This document shows, piece by piece, positions 36,534 through 45,022 of a DNA stretch of 64,000 nucleotides (positions within the stretch are counted from its first letter, which is position 1; each line of letters starts with the position of its first letter). The notes below the pieces were generated by a model that saw only the letters and a program-made list of their open reading frames with translations, was not told the DNA's origin and did no database searches. The stretch comes from JAEUPI01 sp046348365 (lineage in GTDB: Bacteria > Pseudomonadota > Gammaproteobacteria > Burkholderiales > Burkholderiaceae_C): positions 1-64,000 of the forward strand of contig JAXMEL010000002.1 in NCBI GenBank assembly GCA_046348365.1, written 5' to 3'. Made by a program: the position numbers and the translations under genes.

Positions 36534-37507
36534 TGCAGCTCGATGCCGGCCTTCTTGACCAGCCGAGCGTACTTGTCCTTCTCGCTGCGAAAGTACTGCT
36601 GCGCGAACTCGCTGGTGCTCACGGCGATCGTGTTGCCCTGCTTGGCCATCGCCTCCTTCACGCCCGGGTCGGCGAACGCAGCGGCCACGGCCTCGTGCAC
36701 GCGCTTCACGTCGGCCGCGCTCATGCCCTTGGGGCCGAGCATGCCGAACCAGGCCTCGACGACATAGCTCGCCAGGCCCTGCTCGACGAAGGTGGGGATC
36801 TCGGGCGCCGCCGGCGTGCGCTGCGCGCCGCCGACGCCGATCGCGCGCAGCGCGCCGCTCTTGATGTGCTGCTGCACGCTCGGCAGCGCGAGCGTGGCGA
36901 AGTCGATCTGGCCGCCGATGAGGTCGGTCACCATCGGGCCGACGCCCTTGTACGGAATGTGATTCGCCTGCGCGCCGATCTCGTCGAGGTACTGCGCGCC
37001 GGTGAGGTGCAGGATGGTGCCGTTGCCGCCCGAGCCGTAGTTGAACTGGCCCGGCTTGCTCCTGAGCAGCGCGGCGAATTCCTTGTGGTCCTTGGCCGGC
37101 ACCTTGTTCGGATTCACCACCAGCACCAACGGCGTCGCACCGCAGACGGCAATCGGCGTGAAGTCGCCCGGCATGTCGAACGGGATCGACTTGTAGACGC
37201 TCGGAAAGATCACCACGTTGTTCGACACGACGCTCAGCGTCATGCCGTCGGGCGCCGAGCGCGCCAGCGCCTGCAGCCCGACGATGCCGCCGGCGCCGGG
37301 CTGGTTGTCGACCACCACCGCATGGCCCAGCGCCTTGGCCAGCGCCGGCTGCACCGAGCGCGTGATCGCATCGACGCCCGAGCCGGTGGCGTTGGGCAGG
37401 ATGAAGCGCACGGTCTTCTCGCCGGGCGTCTGCGCCCGGGCGTGCGGCAGTGCAGTGGCCGCGAGGCCGAGCGCGAGCACGTCGCGGCGGGTGGGCATCG
37501 AAGTCAT
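36530..37507 (-). CDS. Tripartite tricarboxylate (Bug-family) substrate-binding protein
   Basis: 325 aa. A Tat-like leader (PTRRDVLALGLAATALPHARA) precedes the Bug periplasmic binding fold, with VVVDNQPGAGGIVGLQALA, the family signature. It binds carboxylates for a TctAB-type permease; no tctAB genes are visible nearby. ATG 37507 has AGGAGA upstream; the third-codon ATG at 37498 is also possible. It is co-transcribed with the aconitase-like gene. Confidence 0.93.
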   Translation of the reverse strand: MTSMPTRRDVLALGLAATALPHARAQTPGEKTVRFILPNATGSGVDAITRSVQPALAKALGHAVVVDNQPGAGGIVGLQALARSAPDGMTLSVVSNNVVIFPSVYKSIPFDMPGDFTPIAVCGATPLVLVVNPNKVPAKDHKEFAALLRSKPGQFNYGSGGNGTILHLTGAQYLDEIGAQANHIPYKGVGPMVTDLIGGQIDFATLALPSVQQHIKSGALRAIGVGGAQRTPAAPEIPTFVEQGLASYVVEAWFGMLGPKGMSAADVKRVHEAVAAAFADPGVKEAMAKQGNTIAVSTSEFAQQYFRSEKDKYARLVKKAGIELQ

Positions 37508-37552
37508 GGCGGTCGTCTCCTGTGTCGGGTCTTCGCGCACGCCCGGCCGCCG

Positions 37553-38770
37553 TCAGGCGACGGCGTGCGCGGCGATCAGCGCGTCGATCTCGCCATCGGC
37601 ATAGCCGAGGCCGCGCAACACGCTGCGCGTGTGCTCGCCGCGCCGCGGCGGGTTCATGCGCACGCCGGGCCGATGCCCGTCGAGCGTGAACGGGAACAGC
37701 GTGGTCTTCACCGTCGCGCCGGCGCGCTCGCCGTCGGTGAGCGCGATGTCGGCCAGGCCCCCGGTGGCCAGCAGGTGCGGGTCGTCGAGCAGCTGCTCGG
37801 GCCGGCTGATCGGCGCGAACGGCAGGCCAGCCGCCTCGAAGCGCTGCGACAGCTCGGCGGCGCTGATGTCCTTCAAGCGCCGCGACAGCTCGGGCAGCAG
37901 CGTCGGCCGCGCGCGCACGCGGTCGTTGTTGAGTTTCAGGCTCGCGTCGGCCTTGAGATCAGCGAAGCCCAGCGTGTCGCAGAAGATGACCCACTGCGCG
38001 TCGCTCACCGCGGCGAGAAAGATCTGCTCGCCGTCCTTGACGGTGAACACGTCGTAGATCGCCCACGGGCTGATGCGCGCCGGCATCGGCGCGGCCGGCT
38101 TGCCGGTGATGGCGTACTGCAGCATGTGCTGGCCGACGAGGAACACGTTGTTCTCGAACAGGGCGCTCTGCACCTCCATGCCGCGGCCGGTGATGCCACG
38201 CTGCACCAGCGCACCGAGGATCGCGATCGCACCGAAGAGGCCACCCATGATGTCGTTGACCGAGCTGCCCGCACGCAGCGGGTCGCCGGGGCGGCCGGTC
38301 ATGTAGGCCAGGCCGCCCATCATCTGCACCACCTCGTCGAGCGCGGTGCGGTGGTCGTAGGGGCCCGGCAGGAAGCCCTTGAGGCTGGCGTAGATGAGAC
38401 GGTCGTTGGTCTTGGCGAGCGACGCATGGTCGAGCCCGTACTTGACCATCGTGCCCGGCTTGAAGTTCTCGGCCACCACGTCGGCACTCGCCGCCAGCCG
38501 CCGCGCGACCGCGGCGCCCTCGGGCTTGTGCAGGTCGATCTGGATGCTCTTCTTGTTGCGGTTGAAGAGCGGGAAGAAGCCGCTCCCCGCGCCGAGCAGC
38601 GTGCGCGTGCGGTCGCCGTCGATCGGCTCGACCTTGACCACGTCGGCGCCCAGGTCGGCCAGCACCATGCCGCAGGTCGGGCCCATCACCATGTGGGTGA
38701 ACTCGACCACCTTCAGCCCGGCCAGCGGCAGCGGGGTCTCGCGCGTCGTGTGAGTTGTGGTGTTGCTCAT
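37553..38770 (-). CDS. CaiB/BaiF-family (class III) CoA transferase
   Basis: 405 aa. GLKVVEFTHMVMGPTCGMVLADLGADVVKVEP is the standard family opening, with the catalytic Asp expected in the VQMMGGLAYMTGRPGDPL region. It moves CoA between an acyl-CoA donor and a carboxylic acid. Its start overlaps the lyase-like gene stop (ATGA). Together with the lyase and the aconitase-like hydratase it suggests activation and cleavage of a branched hydroxy-dicarboxylate. Confidence 0.93.
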   Translation of the reverse strand: MSNTTTHTTRETPLPLAGLKVVEFTHMVMGPTCGMVLADLGADVVKVEPIDGDRTRTLLGAGSGFFPLFNRNKKSIQIDLHKPEGAAVARRLAASADVVAENFKPGTMVKYGLDHASLAKTNDRLIYASLKGFLPGPYDHRTALDEVVQMMGGLAYMTGRPGDPLRAGSSVNDIMGGLFGAIAILGALVQRGITGRGMEVQSALFENNVFLVGQHMLQYAITGKPAAPMPARISPWAIYDVFTVKDGEQIFLAAVSDAQWVIFCDTLGFADLKADASLKLNNDRVRARPTLLPELSRRLKDISAAELSQRFEAAGLPFAPISRPEQLLDDPHLLATGGLADIALTDGERAGATVKTTLFPFTLDGHRPGVRMNPPRRGEHTRSVLRGLGYADGEIDALIAAHAVA

Positions 38771-39711
38771 GCAGCGCTCGCGGTCATCGTCTTCGGCAGG
38801 CCGGCGCGCCAGATCGCACCGTGCAGGGCCTCGCCATCGAGCCATTGTGCGACCTGCGCGCGCAGCGCGATCAGCGCGTCGAAGTCGAGGCCCGTCGACA
38901 CCCCCATGCTGGCGAACAGATAGGCCAGGTCTTCGGTGGCGACGTTGCCGCTCGCCCCCGGCGCATGCGGGCAGCCGCCGAGGCCGCCGGTGCAGGCGTC
39001 GAAGCGGCGGATGCCAGCCTGCCAGGCAGCGAAGGCATTGGCCGCGCCGAGCCCGCGCGTATCGTGAAAGTGCGCGCAGTGCAGCTTGTCGCCCGCCACG
39101 TCGAAAGCCTGCTCGAAGAGCGTACCCACCTGCAGCGGATCGGCGTAGCCCACGGTGTCGGCCAGGCCGACGCGGTCGGCCCCGGCGTCGAGCGCGGCCT
39201 TCACCAGACGCAGCACTTCGGTCGGCTCGACGCGGCCCTGGATCGTGCAGCCGAACGCGGTCGACAGGCCGATCTCGACCAGGCAGTCGCTGCCGCGCGC
39301 ATCACGCAGATCGACGATGCGGCCGATGTCGGCCACCACCTCGTCGGGCGTGCGCTTCATGTTGGCCAGGCTGTGCGCATGGCTGGCCGACAGCGGCAGC
39401 AGCATCGCGTGTGGCTTCGCCTCGATCGCGCGCTCGGCGCCCTGGAGGTTGGGCACCAGCACCGAGGCCTTCAGCCCCGGCAGCGTCTTCGCGAAGGCGA
39501 CCAACTCGGCGGTGTCGGCAAGCTGCGGCATCAGCCGCGGCGGCACGAACGAGCCGACCTCGATCTCGCGCAACCCGGCGGCATGCGCGAGGCGGATCCA
39601 CTCGAGCTTCTGCGCGGTGGGCAGCACGCGCGGCAGGATCTGCAGCCCGTCGCGCAGGCCGACTTCGCGCACGATCACCGGCGCGTGGGCAGCAGCTTGG
39701 CCAGGGTTCAT
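38767..39711 (-). CDS. Hydroxymethylglutaryl-CoA lyase-like aldolase
   Basis: 314 aa. HMGL-type TIM barrel with EVGLRDGLQ, HFHDTRGLGAANA and GLGGCPHAPGASGN (catalytic Cys loop). It is a second member besides mvaB (15522-16439), well diverged from it (LRDGLQILPRVL instead of PRDGLQNEKQPV). Given its CoA-transferase partner it may cleave a different 3-hydroxyacyl-CoA, for example citramalyl-CoA or another branched substrate. It is the first gene of this operon and divergent from the LysR gene. Confidence 0.88.
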   Translation of the reverse strand: MNPGQAAAHAPVIVREVGLRDGLQILPRVLPTAQKLEWIRLAHAAGLREIEVGSFVPPRLMPQLADTAELVAFAKTLPGLKASVLVPNLQGAERAIEAKPHAMLLPLSASHAHSLANMKRTPDEVVADIGRIVDLRDARGSDCLVEIGLSTAFGCTIQGRVEPTEVLRLVKAALDAGADRVGLADTVGYADPLQVGTLFEQAFDVAGDKLHCAHFHDTRGLGAANAFAAWQAGIRRFDACTGGLGGCPHAPGASGNVATEDLAYLFASMGVSTGLDFDALIALRAQVAQWLDGEALHGAIWRAGLPKTMTASAA

Positions 39712-39764
39712 GGCGCGCACTGTAGACGTTCCGATCGGCGCCGACAGCGGTATTTCGGCAGCCT

Positions 39765-39782
39765 TGCCGTTCCGATCCGGCA
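39765..39782. promoter_or_regulatory. Inverted repeat in lyase/LysR intergenic region
   Basis: TGCCG-N8-CGGCA lies 18 bp upstream of the LysR start and 54 bp upstream of the lyase start. TTCCGATC occurs twice here (39729-39736 and 39770-39777). This is a plausible LysR operator region controlling both directions. Confidence 0.35.
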
Positions 39783-39800
39783 TGCCAGAATCCGTGGGCC

Positions 39801-40703
39801 ATGCCACGCGAACTCGATTCGGTGTCGCTGCGCCTGTTCGTCGCCGTCTGCGACGAGCGCAACATCGCGCGCGCCGCGGCGCGCGAGGCGATCGTGGCCT
39901 CGGCGGTGAGCAAGCGCATCGCCGCGCTGGAGGCCGAGCTGGGCACGCCGCTGGTGGTGCGCGGCCGCCGCGGCATCGAGCCCACCGCCGCCGGCGAACT
40001 GCTGCTGCGCCAGGCGCGCGAGCTGATCGACCAGATGACGCGGCTGCGCGCAGAACTCGCCGGCTTTGCCGGCGGCGTGCAGGGCAGCGTGCGCGTGCTG
40101 GCCAGCGTGAGCGCGCTGGCCGAAGAGCTGCCCGACGACGTGGCCGCGTTCCTCGCCGGGCATCCGCGCGTCAGCGTCAGCCTGGCCGAGCGCGTGAGCG
40201 CCGACATCGTGCGCGCGCTGCGCGGCGGCGCGGCCGACCTCGGCGTGCTGTGGGACGCCGCCGATCGCGACGGCCTGCGCAGCGTGCCCTACCGCGAAGA
40301 TCACTTGGTGGTCGCGCTGCCGGCCGCGCATGCGCTGGCGGCGCGCAAGCGGCTGCGCTTCGACGACGTGCTCGGCGAGCCGCTGATCAACGTGGCCACC
40401 GGCGGCCTGATGGACGCGCTGCTGCGGCGCCAGGCCGCGCTGCGCGGCCGCGCGCCCGAGTACCGGCTGCAGGTGTCGAGCCTCGACGCCGCGTGCCGCC
40501 TCGTGGCCGCAGGCCTCGGCCTCGCGATCCTGCCGCGCGAGGCCACCGCGGCGCAGTCGCGCGCGGCCGGCCTGGCGATGCGCCCGCTGCACGAGGCCTG
40601 GGCACGGCGGCGCTTCGTGGTCTGCTCGCGCGCCGGCACGACGCTGAGCGCGCCGGCGCGGCTGCTGTTAGAGCATCTGGAAGCCGCCGCCTCGGCGCGT
40701 TGA
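39801..40703 (+). CDS. LysR-family transcriptional regulator
   Basis: 300 aa. The N-terminal winged helix (about 1-65; NIARAAAREAIVASAVSKRIAALE) is followed by a type 2 periplasmic-binding effector domain (about 90-295). It is divergent from the lyase/CoA-transferase/Bug/aconitase operon, which it probably controls in response to a pathway acid or acyl-CoA. The amidase gene follows 46 bp downstream. Confidence 0.93.
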   Translation: MPRELDSVSLRLFVAVCDERNIARAAAREAIVASAVSKRIAALEAELGTPLVVRGRRGIEPTAAGELLLRQARELIDQMTRLRAELAGFAGGVQGSVRVLASVSALAEELPDDVAAFLAGHPRVSVSLAERVSADIVRALRGGAADLGVLWDAADRDGLRSVPYREDHLVVALPAAHALAARKRLRFDDVLGEPLINVATGGLMDALLRRQAALRGRAPEYRLQVSSLDAACRLVAAGLGLAILPREATAAQSRAAGLAMRPLHEAWARRRFVVCSRAGTTLSAPARLLLEHLEAAASAR

Positions 40704-40749
40704 CAAGCCCGGCGCACAATCGCGCGAACCCGTTCGAGAACCGCTGCAG

Positions 40750-42243
40750 ATGATCTCCGACGCCGACTACGTCCGCCACGACGCCGTGGCGCTGGCCGCG
40801 ATGGTGCGCCGGCGCGAGGTGAGCGCCAGCGAGCTTCTCGAGGCCGCCATCGCGCGCATCGAGCGCCTGAACCCCGCGCTCAACGCGGTGGTGCGCACGC
40901 GCTTCGACGCCGCGCGCACCGAGGCCGCGGCGGTGGACCCGGGCGCACCGCTGGCCGGCGTGCCGTTCCTGGTGAAGGATTTGCTGGCCACCATCGCCAA
41001 CGAGCCCACCAGCGGTGGCAACCATCGGCTGGCGCAGGTGGCGATGCCGCGCGACAGCGAGATGGTGCGCCGCTATCGCGCGGCCGGGCTGGTGATGGCC
41101 GGCCGCACCAACACGCCCGAGTTCGGCCTCACGCCGTACACCGAGTCCACGCTGCTCGGGCCGGCGCGCAACCCGTGGAACACCGCGCACACGCCGGGCG
41201 GATCCAGCGGCGGCTCGGCGGCGGCGGTGGCCGCGCGATTCGTGCCGGTGGCCAGCGGCGGCGACGGCGGCGGTTCGATCCGCATACCGGCGTCGTGCTG
41301 CGGCCTGTTCGGCTTCAAGCCCAGCCGCGGCATGACGCCCACCGGCCCGATGTTCGGCGAGCTGTGGCACGGCTTCGCGATCGAGCATGCCATCAGCCGC
41401 AGCGTGCGCGACAGCGCCGCGCTGCTCGACGCCACCGCCGGCGCCGATGCCGGCGCGCCCTATGCCGCGCCGCACCGCGAGCGGCCGTACGTTGATGAAG
41501 TGGGCATCGACCCCGGCCGGCTGCGCATCGCCTTCACCAGCCAGCCGGTGTTCGGCCGGCGCATGCACAACGACTGCGCCGAGGGCCTGCGCTTCACCGC
41601 CAAGCTGCTCGAGTCGCTCGGCCACGAGGTGGTGGAGGCCGCACCCCCGCTGCGCGGCGACGAGCTGGCGCGGGCCTTCGTGACCGTGCTCGCCGGCGAG
41701 GTGCGCGCCGAGATCGACGCGATGGCCGGGCTGCTCGGCCGCGCGCCGAAGCCCGACGACTTCGAAGCCGCCACCTGGTGCCTGGGCCTGCTGGGGCGCA
41801 GCTTCTCGGCGGCCGACTCCGCGGGCGCATCGCGCACGCTGCAGCTGGCCGCGCGCCGCATGGCACCGTTCTTCGCGCAGCACGACGTGCTGCTCACGCC
41901 CACGCTGGCCGCGCCGCCGCCGCGCATCGGCGAGCTGCAGCCCACGCCTGCCGAGCTGCGCGCCATGCGCGGCATCAACGCGCTCGGCGCCGGCTGGTTG
42001 ATGCGCGCCACGGGCACCGCGATGCAACTGTCCGAACGCACTTTCGACTTCATGCCGAACACCTCGCTGTTCAACGCCACCGGCCAGCCGGCGATGAGCG
42101 TGCCGCTGGTGTGGAACGGCGCCGGGCTGCCGATCGGCATGCAGTTCGTGGGCCGGCTCGGCGACGATGCGCTGCTGCTGCGGCTGGCCGGCCAGCTCGA
42201 GCAGGCGCGGCCGTGGCGCGACCGCGTCGCGCCGGGGTACTGA
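40750..42243 (+). CDS. Amidase-signature family enzyme
   Basis: 497 aa. The Ser-cisSer-Lys triad is visible: Lys in FLVKDLLA (near 76), and the Ser pair in PGGSSGGSAAAVAARFVPVASGGDGGGSIRIPAS (about 150-180). It hydrolyses an amide or a related bond; substrates cannot be read from sequence. A Bug receptor gene follows 19 bp later, so uptake and hydrolysis may be linked. Confidence 0.93.
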   Translation: MISDADYVRHDAVALAAMVRRREVSASELLEAAIARIERLNPALNAVVRTRFDAARTEAAAVDPGAPLAGVPFLVKDLLATIANEPTSGGNHRLAQVAMPRDSEMVRRYRAAGLVMAGRTNTPEFGLTPYTESTLLGPARNPWNTAHTPGGSSGGSAAAVAARFVPVASGGDGGGSIRIPASCCGLFGFKPSRGMTPTGPMFGELWHGFAIEHAISRSVRDSAALLDATAGADAGAPYAAPHRERPYVDEVGIDPGRLRIAFTSQPVFGRRMHNDCAEGLRFTAKLLESLGHEVVEAAPPLRGDELARAFVTVLAGEVRAEIDAMAGLLGRAPKPDDFEAATWCLGLLGRSFSAADSAGASRTLQLAARRMAPFFAQHDVLLTPTLAAPPPRIGELQPTPAELRAMRGINALGAGWLMRATGTAMQLSERTFDFMPNTSLFNATGQPAMSVPLVWNGAGLPIGMQFVGRLGDDALLLRLAGQLEQARPWRDRVAPGY

Positions 42244-42262
42244 ACATCACATGGAGACGTCG

Positions 42263-43225
42263 ATGACCTTCTTGCGCATGCTCGCCGCCACGGTCGCCGT
42301 GCTGGCCACTGCCGGCACCGCCTGGGCGCAGGCCGCGTGGCCCGACAAGCCGATCCGCGTGGTGCTGCCGTATCCGCCCGGCGGCCCGAGCGACATGGTG
42401 ATGCGCCTGGCGGCCGAGAAGATGCAGGCCGCGCTGAAGCAGAACGTGGTGATCGACAACAAGCCCGGCGCCGGCGGCAACCTCGGTGCGGCCGAGGTCG
42501 CGCGGGCAGCGCCCGATGGCAGCACGTGGCTGTTCGGCACCGACTCGTTGGTCACCGTGAACCCGCATGTCTACAAATCGCTCGGTTTCAAGGTCGACGA
42601 GCTGGTGCCGGTGAGCATCGCCTCCTCGTTCAACCAGACGCTGGTGTGCAACCCGGCGGTCGGTGTGAAGACGCTCGCCGAGCTGGTCGCCAAGGCCAAG
42701 ACCACGAAGATGAGCTATGCCTCGGGCGGCAACGGCGTGCCGGGGCATCTGTCGATGGAGCTGCTGCGGTACATGGCCGGCTTCGAGATGACGCACGTGC
42801 CCTACAAGGGCCCGGCGCCCGCGATGCAGGACGTGATCGGCGGCCAGGTGCCGTGCGGCCTGCTCGCCGGCCCGACGGTGCTGCCGCACGTGCGCGCCGG
42901 CAAGCTGGTGGCGCTGGCGGTGTCGGGCGCCACGCGCTCGCCGACGCTGCCCGAGGTGCCCACGATGGAGCAAGCCGGCGTCAAAGACTATCGCGCCGAC
43001 TTCACGCTGGTGATGTTCGCGCCCAAGGGCACGCCGGAAGGCGTGATCACCAAGTTCCGCCAGGCCTTCGTCGACGCGCTGAATTCACCCGACGTGGTCG
43101 ACAAGCTCAAGGCCGGCGACCAGACCGTGGTCGGCAGCACGCCGGCTGAAGCCGCGCGCGAGCTGGCCGCGGGCTCGCAGAAGTGGGGTGAGGTGGCGCG
43201 GCGCATCCGGCTCGGGCTGGACTGA
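42263..43225 (+). CDS. Tripartite tricarboxylate (Bug-family) substrate-binding protein
   Basis: 320 aa. A Sec signal peptide (MTFLRMLAATVAVLATAGTA, cleavage near WAQA) is followed by the Bug fold with VVIDNKPGAGGNLGAAEVA. ATG 42263 is chosen over 42251 because GGAGA lies 5 bp upstream. It probably delivers the amidase substrate or a related acid to an unlinked permease. It is clearly different from the Bug protein at 36530. Confidence 0.94.
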   Translation: MTFLRMLAATVAVLATAGTAWAQAAWPDKPIRVVLPYPPGGPSDMVMRLAAEKMQAALKQNVVIDNKPGAGGNLGAAEVARAAPDGSTWLFGTDSLVTVNPHVYKSLGFKVDELVPVSIASSFNQTLVCNPAVGVKTLAELVAKAKTTKMSYASGGNGVPGHLSMELLRYMAGFEMTHVPYKGPAPAMQDVIGGQVPCGLLAGPTVLPHVRAGKLVALAVSGATRSPTLPEVPTMEQAGVKDYRADFTLVMFAPKGTPEGVITKFRQAFVDALNSPDVVDKLKAGDQTVVGSTPAEAARELAAGSQKWGEVARRIRLGLD

Positions 43226-43234
43226 AGGCGGCCC

Positions 43235-44074
43235 TCAGCGCCGCGTCACCACCACCTCAGCGTACTCGCCCGGCACCACCAGCGACGCGTTGCCGGCGCG
43301 ATTCAGCTTGGCCAGCAGCGCGATGATGTCGGCCTCGAGCGCCGCTGCCTTGTCGGTCGGCAGCGCGGCAAAGGCCTTGTGCGTGGGCCCGTACCAGGTG
43401 CGGAACACGTCGACGAAGTGCGCCGGCGAGCGGTAGCGGAAGTTGAAGACGCGCGGCGTGATCGCGATCGTCGCCACGGCGGGCGGAAAGAGTTCGGTCA
43501 GCCGGGCTTCGGTGCCCCATGCCGAAGGCGGCTTCACGCCGGCCGGCGGCGGCACGTGGCGGCCAAGCGTCTTGAACAGCTGGCCGATGAAGCCGTCGGG
43601 CGTCCAGTTGGCCATGCCGATGCGGCCGCCGGGCCGGCACACGCGCAGCAGCTCGGCCGCAGCCTTGTCCTGATCGGGCGTGAACATCACGCCGAAGGTC
43701 GACAGCACGGCGTCGAACTCGCCGGCCGAAAAAGGCAGCGCCTCGGCGTCGGCGCTCTTGAACGTCACGTCGAGCCGCTCGGCGCGGGCGCGCTCGGCGC
43801 CGCGCTCCAGCAGGGCGTTGACATAGTCGGTGGAGGTCACGCGGCAGCCGCGCCGGGCAGCGGCGAGCGTGGCGTTGCCGTTTCCGGCCGCGACGTCGAG
43901 CACGCGCTCGTCGGTGCGCAAGTCGCAGGCTTCGGCGAGCTGCTCGCCCACGATCTGCAACGTGGTGCCGATCACCGCATAGTCGCCAGACGACCAGGCC
44001 GCCTGCTGGCGGGCCTTGACGGCAGGCAGATCGGCCGCTGGCGCGGCGGCGAGGGGTGCTGACAAAGTGTTCAT
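43235..44074 (-). CDS. Class I SAM-dependent methyltransferase
   Basis: 279 aa. Rossmann methyltransferase with motif I LDVAAGNGNATLAAARRG, the acidic motif STDYV, and AEALPFSAGEFDAVLSTFGVMF. It resembles UbiE/Methyltransf_11 proteins and the substrate is unknown. The ATG at 44074 has AGGAG upstream. It is divergent from the interrupted SARP-type regulator, so that regulator may have controlled it. Confidence 0.88.
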   Translation of the reverse strand: MNTLSAPLAAAPAADLPAVKARQQAAWSSGDYAVIGTTLQIVGEQLAEACDLRTDERVLDVAAGNGNATLAAARRGCRVTSTDYVNALLERGAERARAERLDVTFKSADAEALPFSAGEFDAVLSTFGVMFTPDQDKAAAELLRVCRPGGRIGMANWTPDGFIGQLFKTLGRHVPPPAGVKPPSAWGTEARLTELFPPAVATIAITPRVFNFRYRSPAHFVDVFRTWYGPTHKAFAALPTDKAAALEADIIALLAKLNRAGNASLVVPGEYAEVVVTRR

Positions 44075-44092
44075 GGTGGACTCCTGGTTGAA

Positions 44093-44116
44093 TCTCCCAC
44101 GAACGGATGTGGGAGA
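44093..44116. promoter_or_regulatory. Perfect inverted repeat upstream of methyltransferase
   Basis: TCTCCCAC-N8-GTGGGAGA, 8-bp perfect arms, lies 19 bp before the methyltransferase ATG. It is either an operator or a hairpin in the mRNA leader. Confidence 0.45.
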
Positions 44117-44162
44117 CGGTGACCACAGTGCCGGCAAGCCGTTGTGCCGGGCGTGTGCATCG

Positions 44163-44198
44163 GCGTTCAATTGAGCGTTCAATCGAGCGTGCAAACGC
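44163..44198. repeat. Three tandem 12-bp repeats in divergent promoter
   Basis: GCGTTCAATTGA, GCGTTCAATCGA and GCGTGCAAACGC follow without gaps, 15 bp before the SARP-type regulator ATG. SARP/AfsR proteins bind direct repeats spaced by about one helical turn, so this may be an autoregulatory site. Confidence 0.5.
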
Positions 44199-44212
44199 AT
44201 CCGCATCCAGCC

Positions 44213-45022
44213 ATGGCCCCGTCCGCGCCGACGTTGCATCTGCGCCTGCTGGGGCCGATGGCCGTGCTGCGCGCGGGCGTGCCGATCGAGCTGCCACGCT
44301 CGCGCAAGGCGCGCGCGCTGCTGGCCTTGCTGGCGCTGGCACCGCGGCCGCAGCCGCGCGAGCAGTTGTGCGAGATGCTGTGGGACAGGCCGTCGGATCC
44401 GCGTGCCGCCCTGCGCGGGGCCCTGACGCAGCTGCGGGCCGTGCTCGACGAACCCGGCCGCCGGCGCGTGATGGCCGATGCGCAGGGCGTGCAGCTCGAT
44501 CTGTGCGACGCGCGGGTCGACGTGCATGACCTCGAAGCCACGGTGCGCGGCGATGCAGCGCAGGTGGCGCCCGCCGACTGGGCCGAGGCCACGGCCGTCG
44601 AGGCGGAGTTCCTGCAAGGGCTGGAGATCGACCGTGCGGCGGCCTGGGCCCACTGGCTGCTCGCGCAGCGCCGCCGCTTCCGGGGCCTGCAGGTGGCTTT
44701 GCTCGAACGCATGGCCGACCAGCTGCTGCCGCAATCCGACGACGCCATGGAGTGCCTGAACCGCTGGCTCAGGCTGCTGCCGCACGATCGCCGCGCGCAC
44801 GAGCGATTGCTGGATGCGCTGGCGCGCCGCGGCCTGCTGCGCGAGGGCGATGCGCACCTGGCCGCCGCCGTGCGCCAATTCGAAAGCGAGGGGCAGGACG
44901 CTGCGGGCCTGGTGAAGGCCTGGCGCGACGCACGCGAGCGCCACGGCGGCGCGTTGTCGAATGCCCCGCGCGCCGAGCCGCTGCTTGTGCGCGCGGACCT
45001 AGCGCCAATACTGTTCAGATAG
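44213..45022 (+). pseudogene. 5' part of SARP/BTAD regulator gene, cut by IS4-family element
   Basis: About 265 host-encoded residues: an OmpR-like winged helix (about 8-95; LHLRLLGPMAVLRAGVPIELPRSRKARALLALLAL) and a bacterial transcriptional activation (BTAD) helical domain (about 100-250). The frame runs into the insertion after codon DLA (host sequence ends at 45006) and stops at 45022 inside the left IS end. Removing the insertion and one 12-bp duplicate joins it in frame to 46472-47705, giving a protein of about 675 aa. The truncated product might still bind DNA. Confidence 0.85.
44995..45006. repeat. Target site duplication, left copy
   Basis: GGACCTAGCGCC here is identical to 46460-46471 and flanks the insertion sequence exactly. 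Twelve bp is within the 10-13 bp typical of the IS4 group. Confidence 0.93.

Noticed and set aside
40710..40740. TTGACA near 40700 as a -35 box for the amidase gene
   Set aside because: No acceptable -10 hexamer at 16-18 bp spacing; the nearest AT-rich block (CACAAT) is only about 10 bp away.
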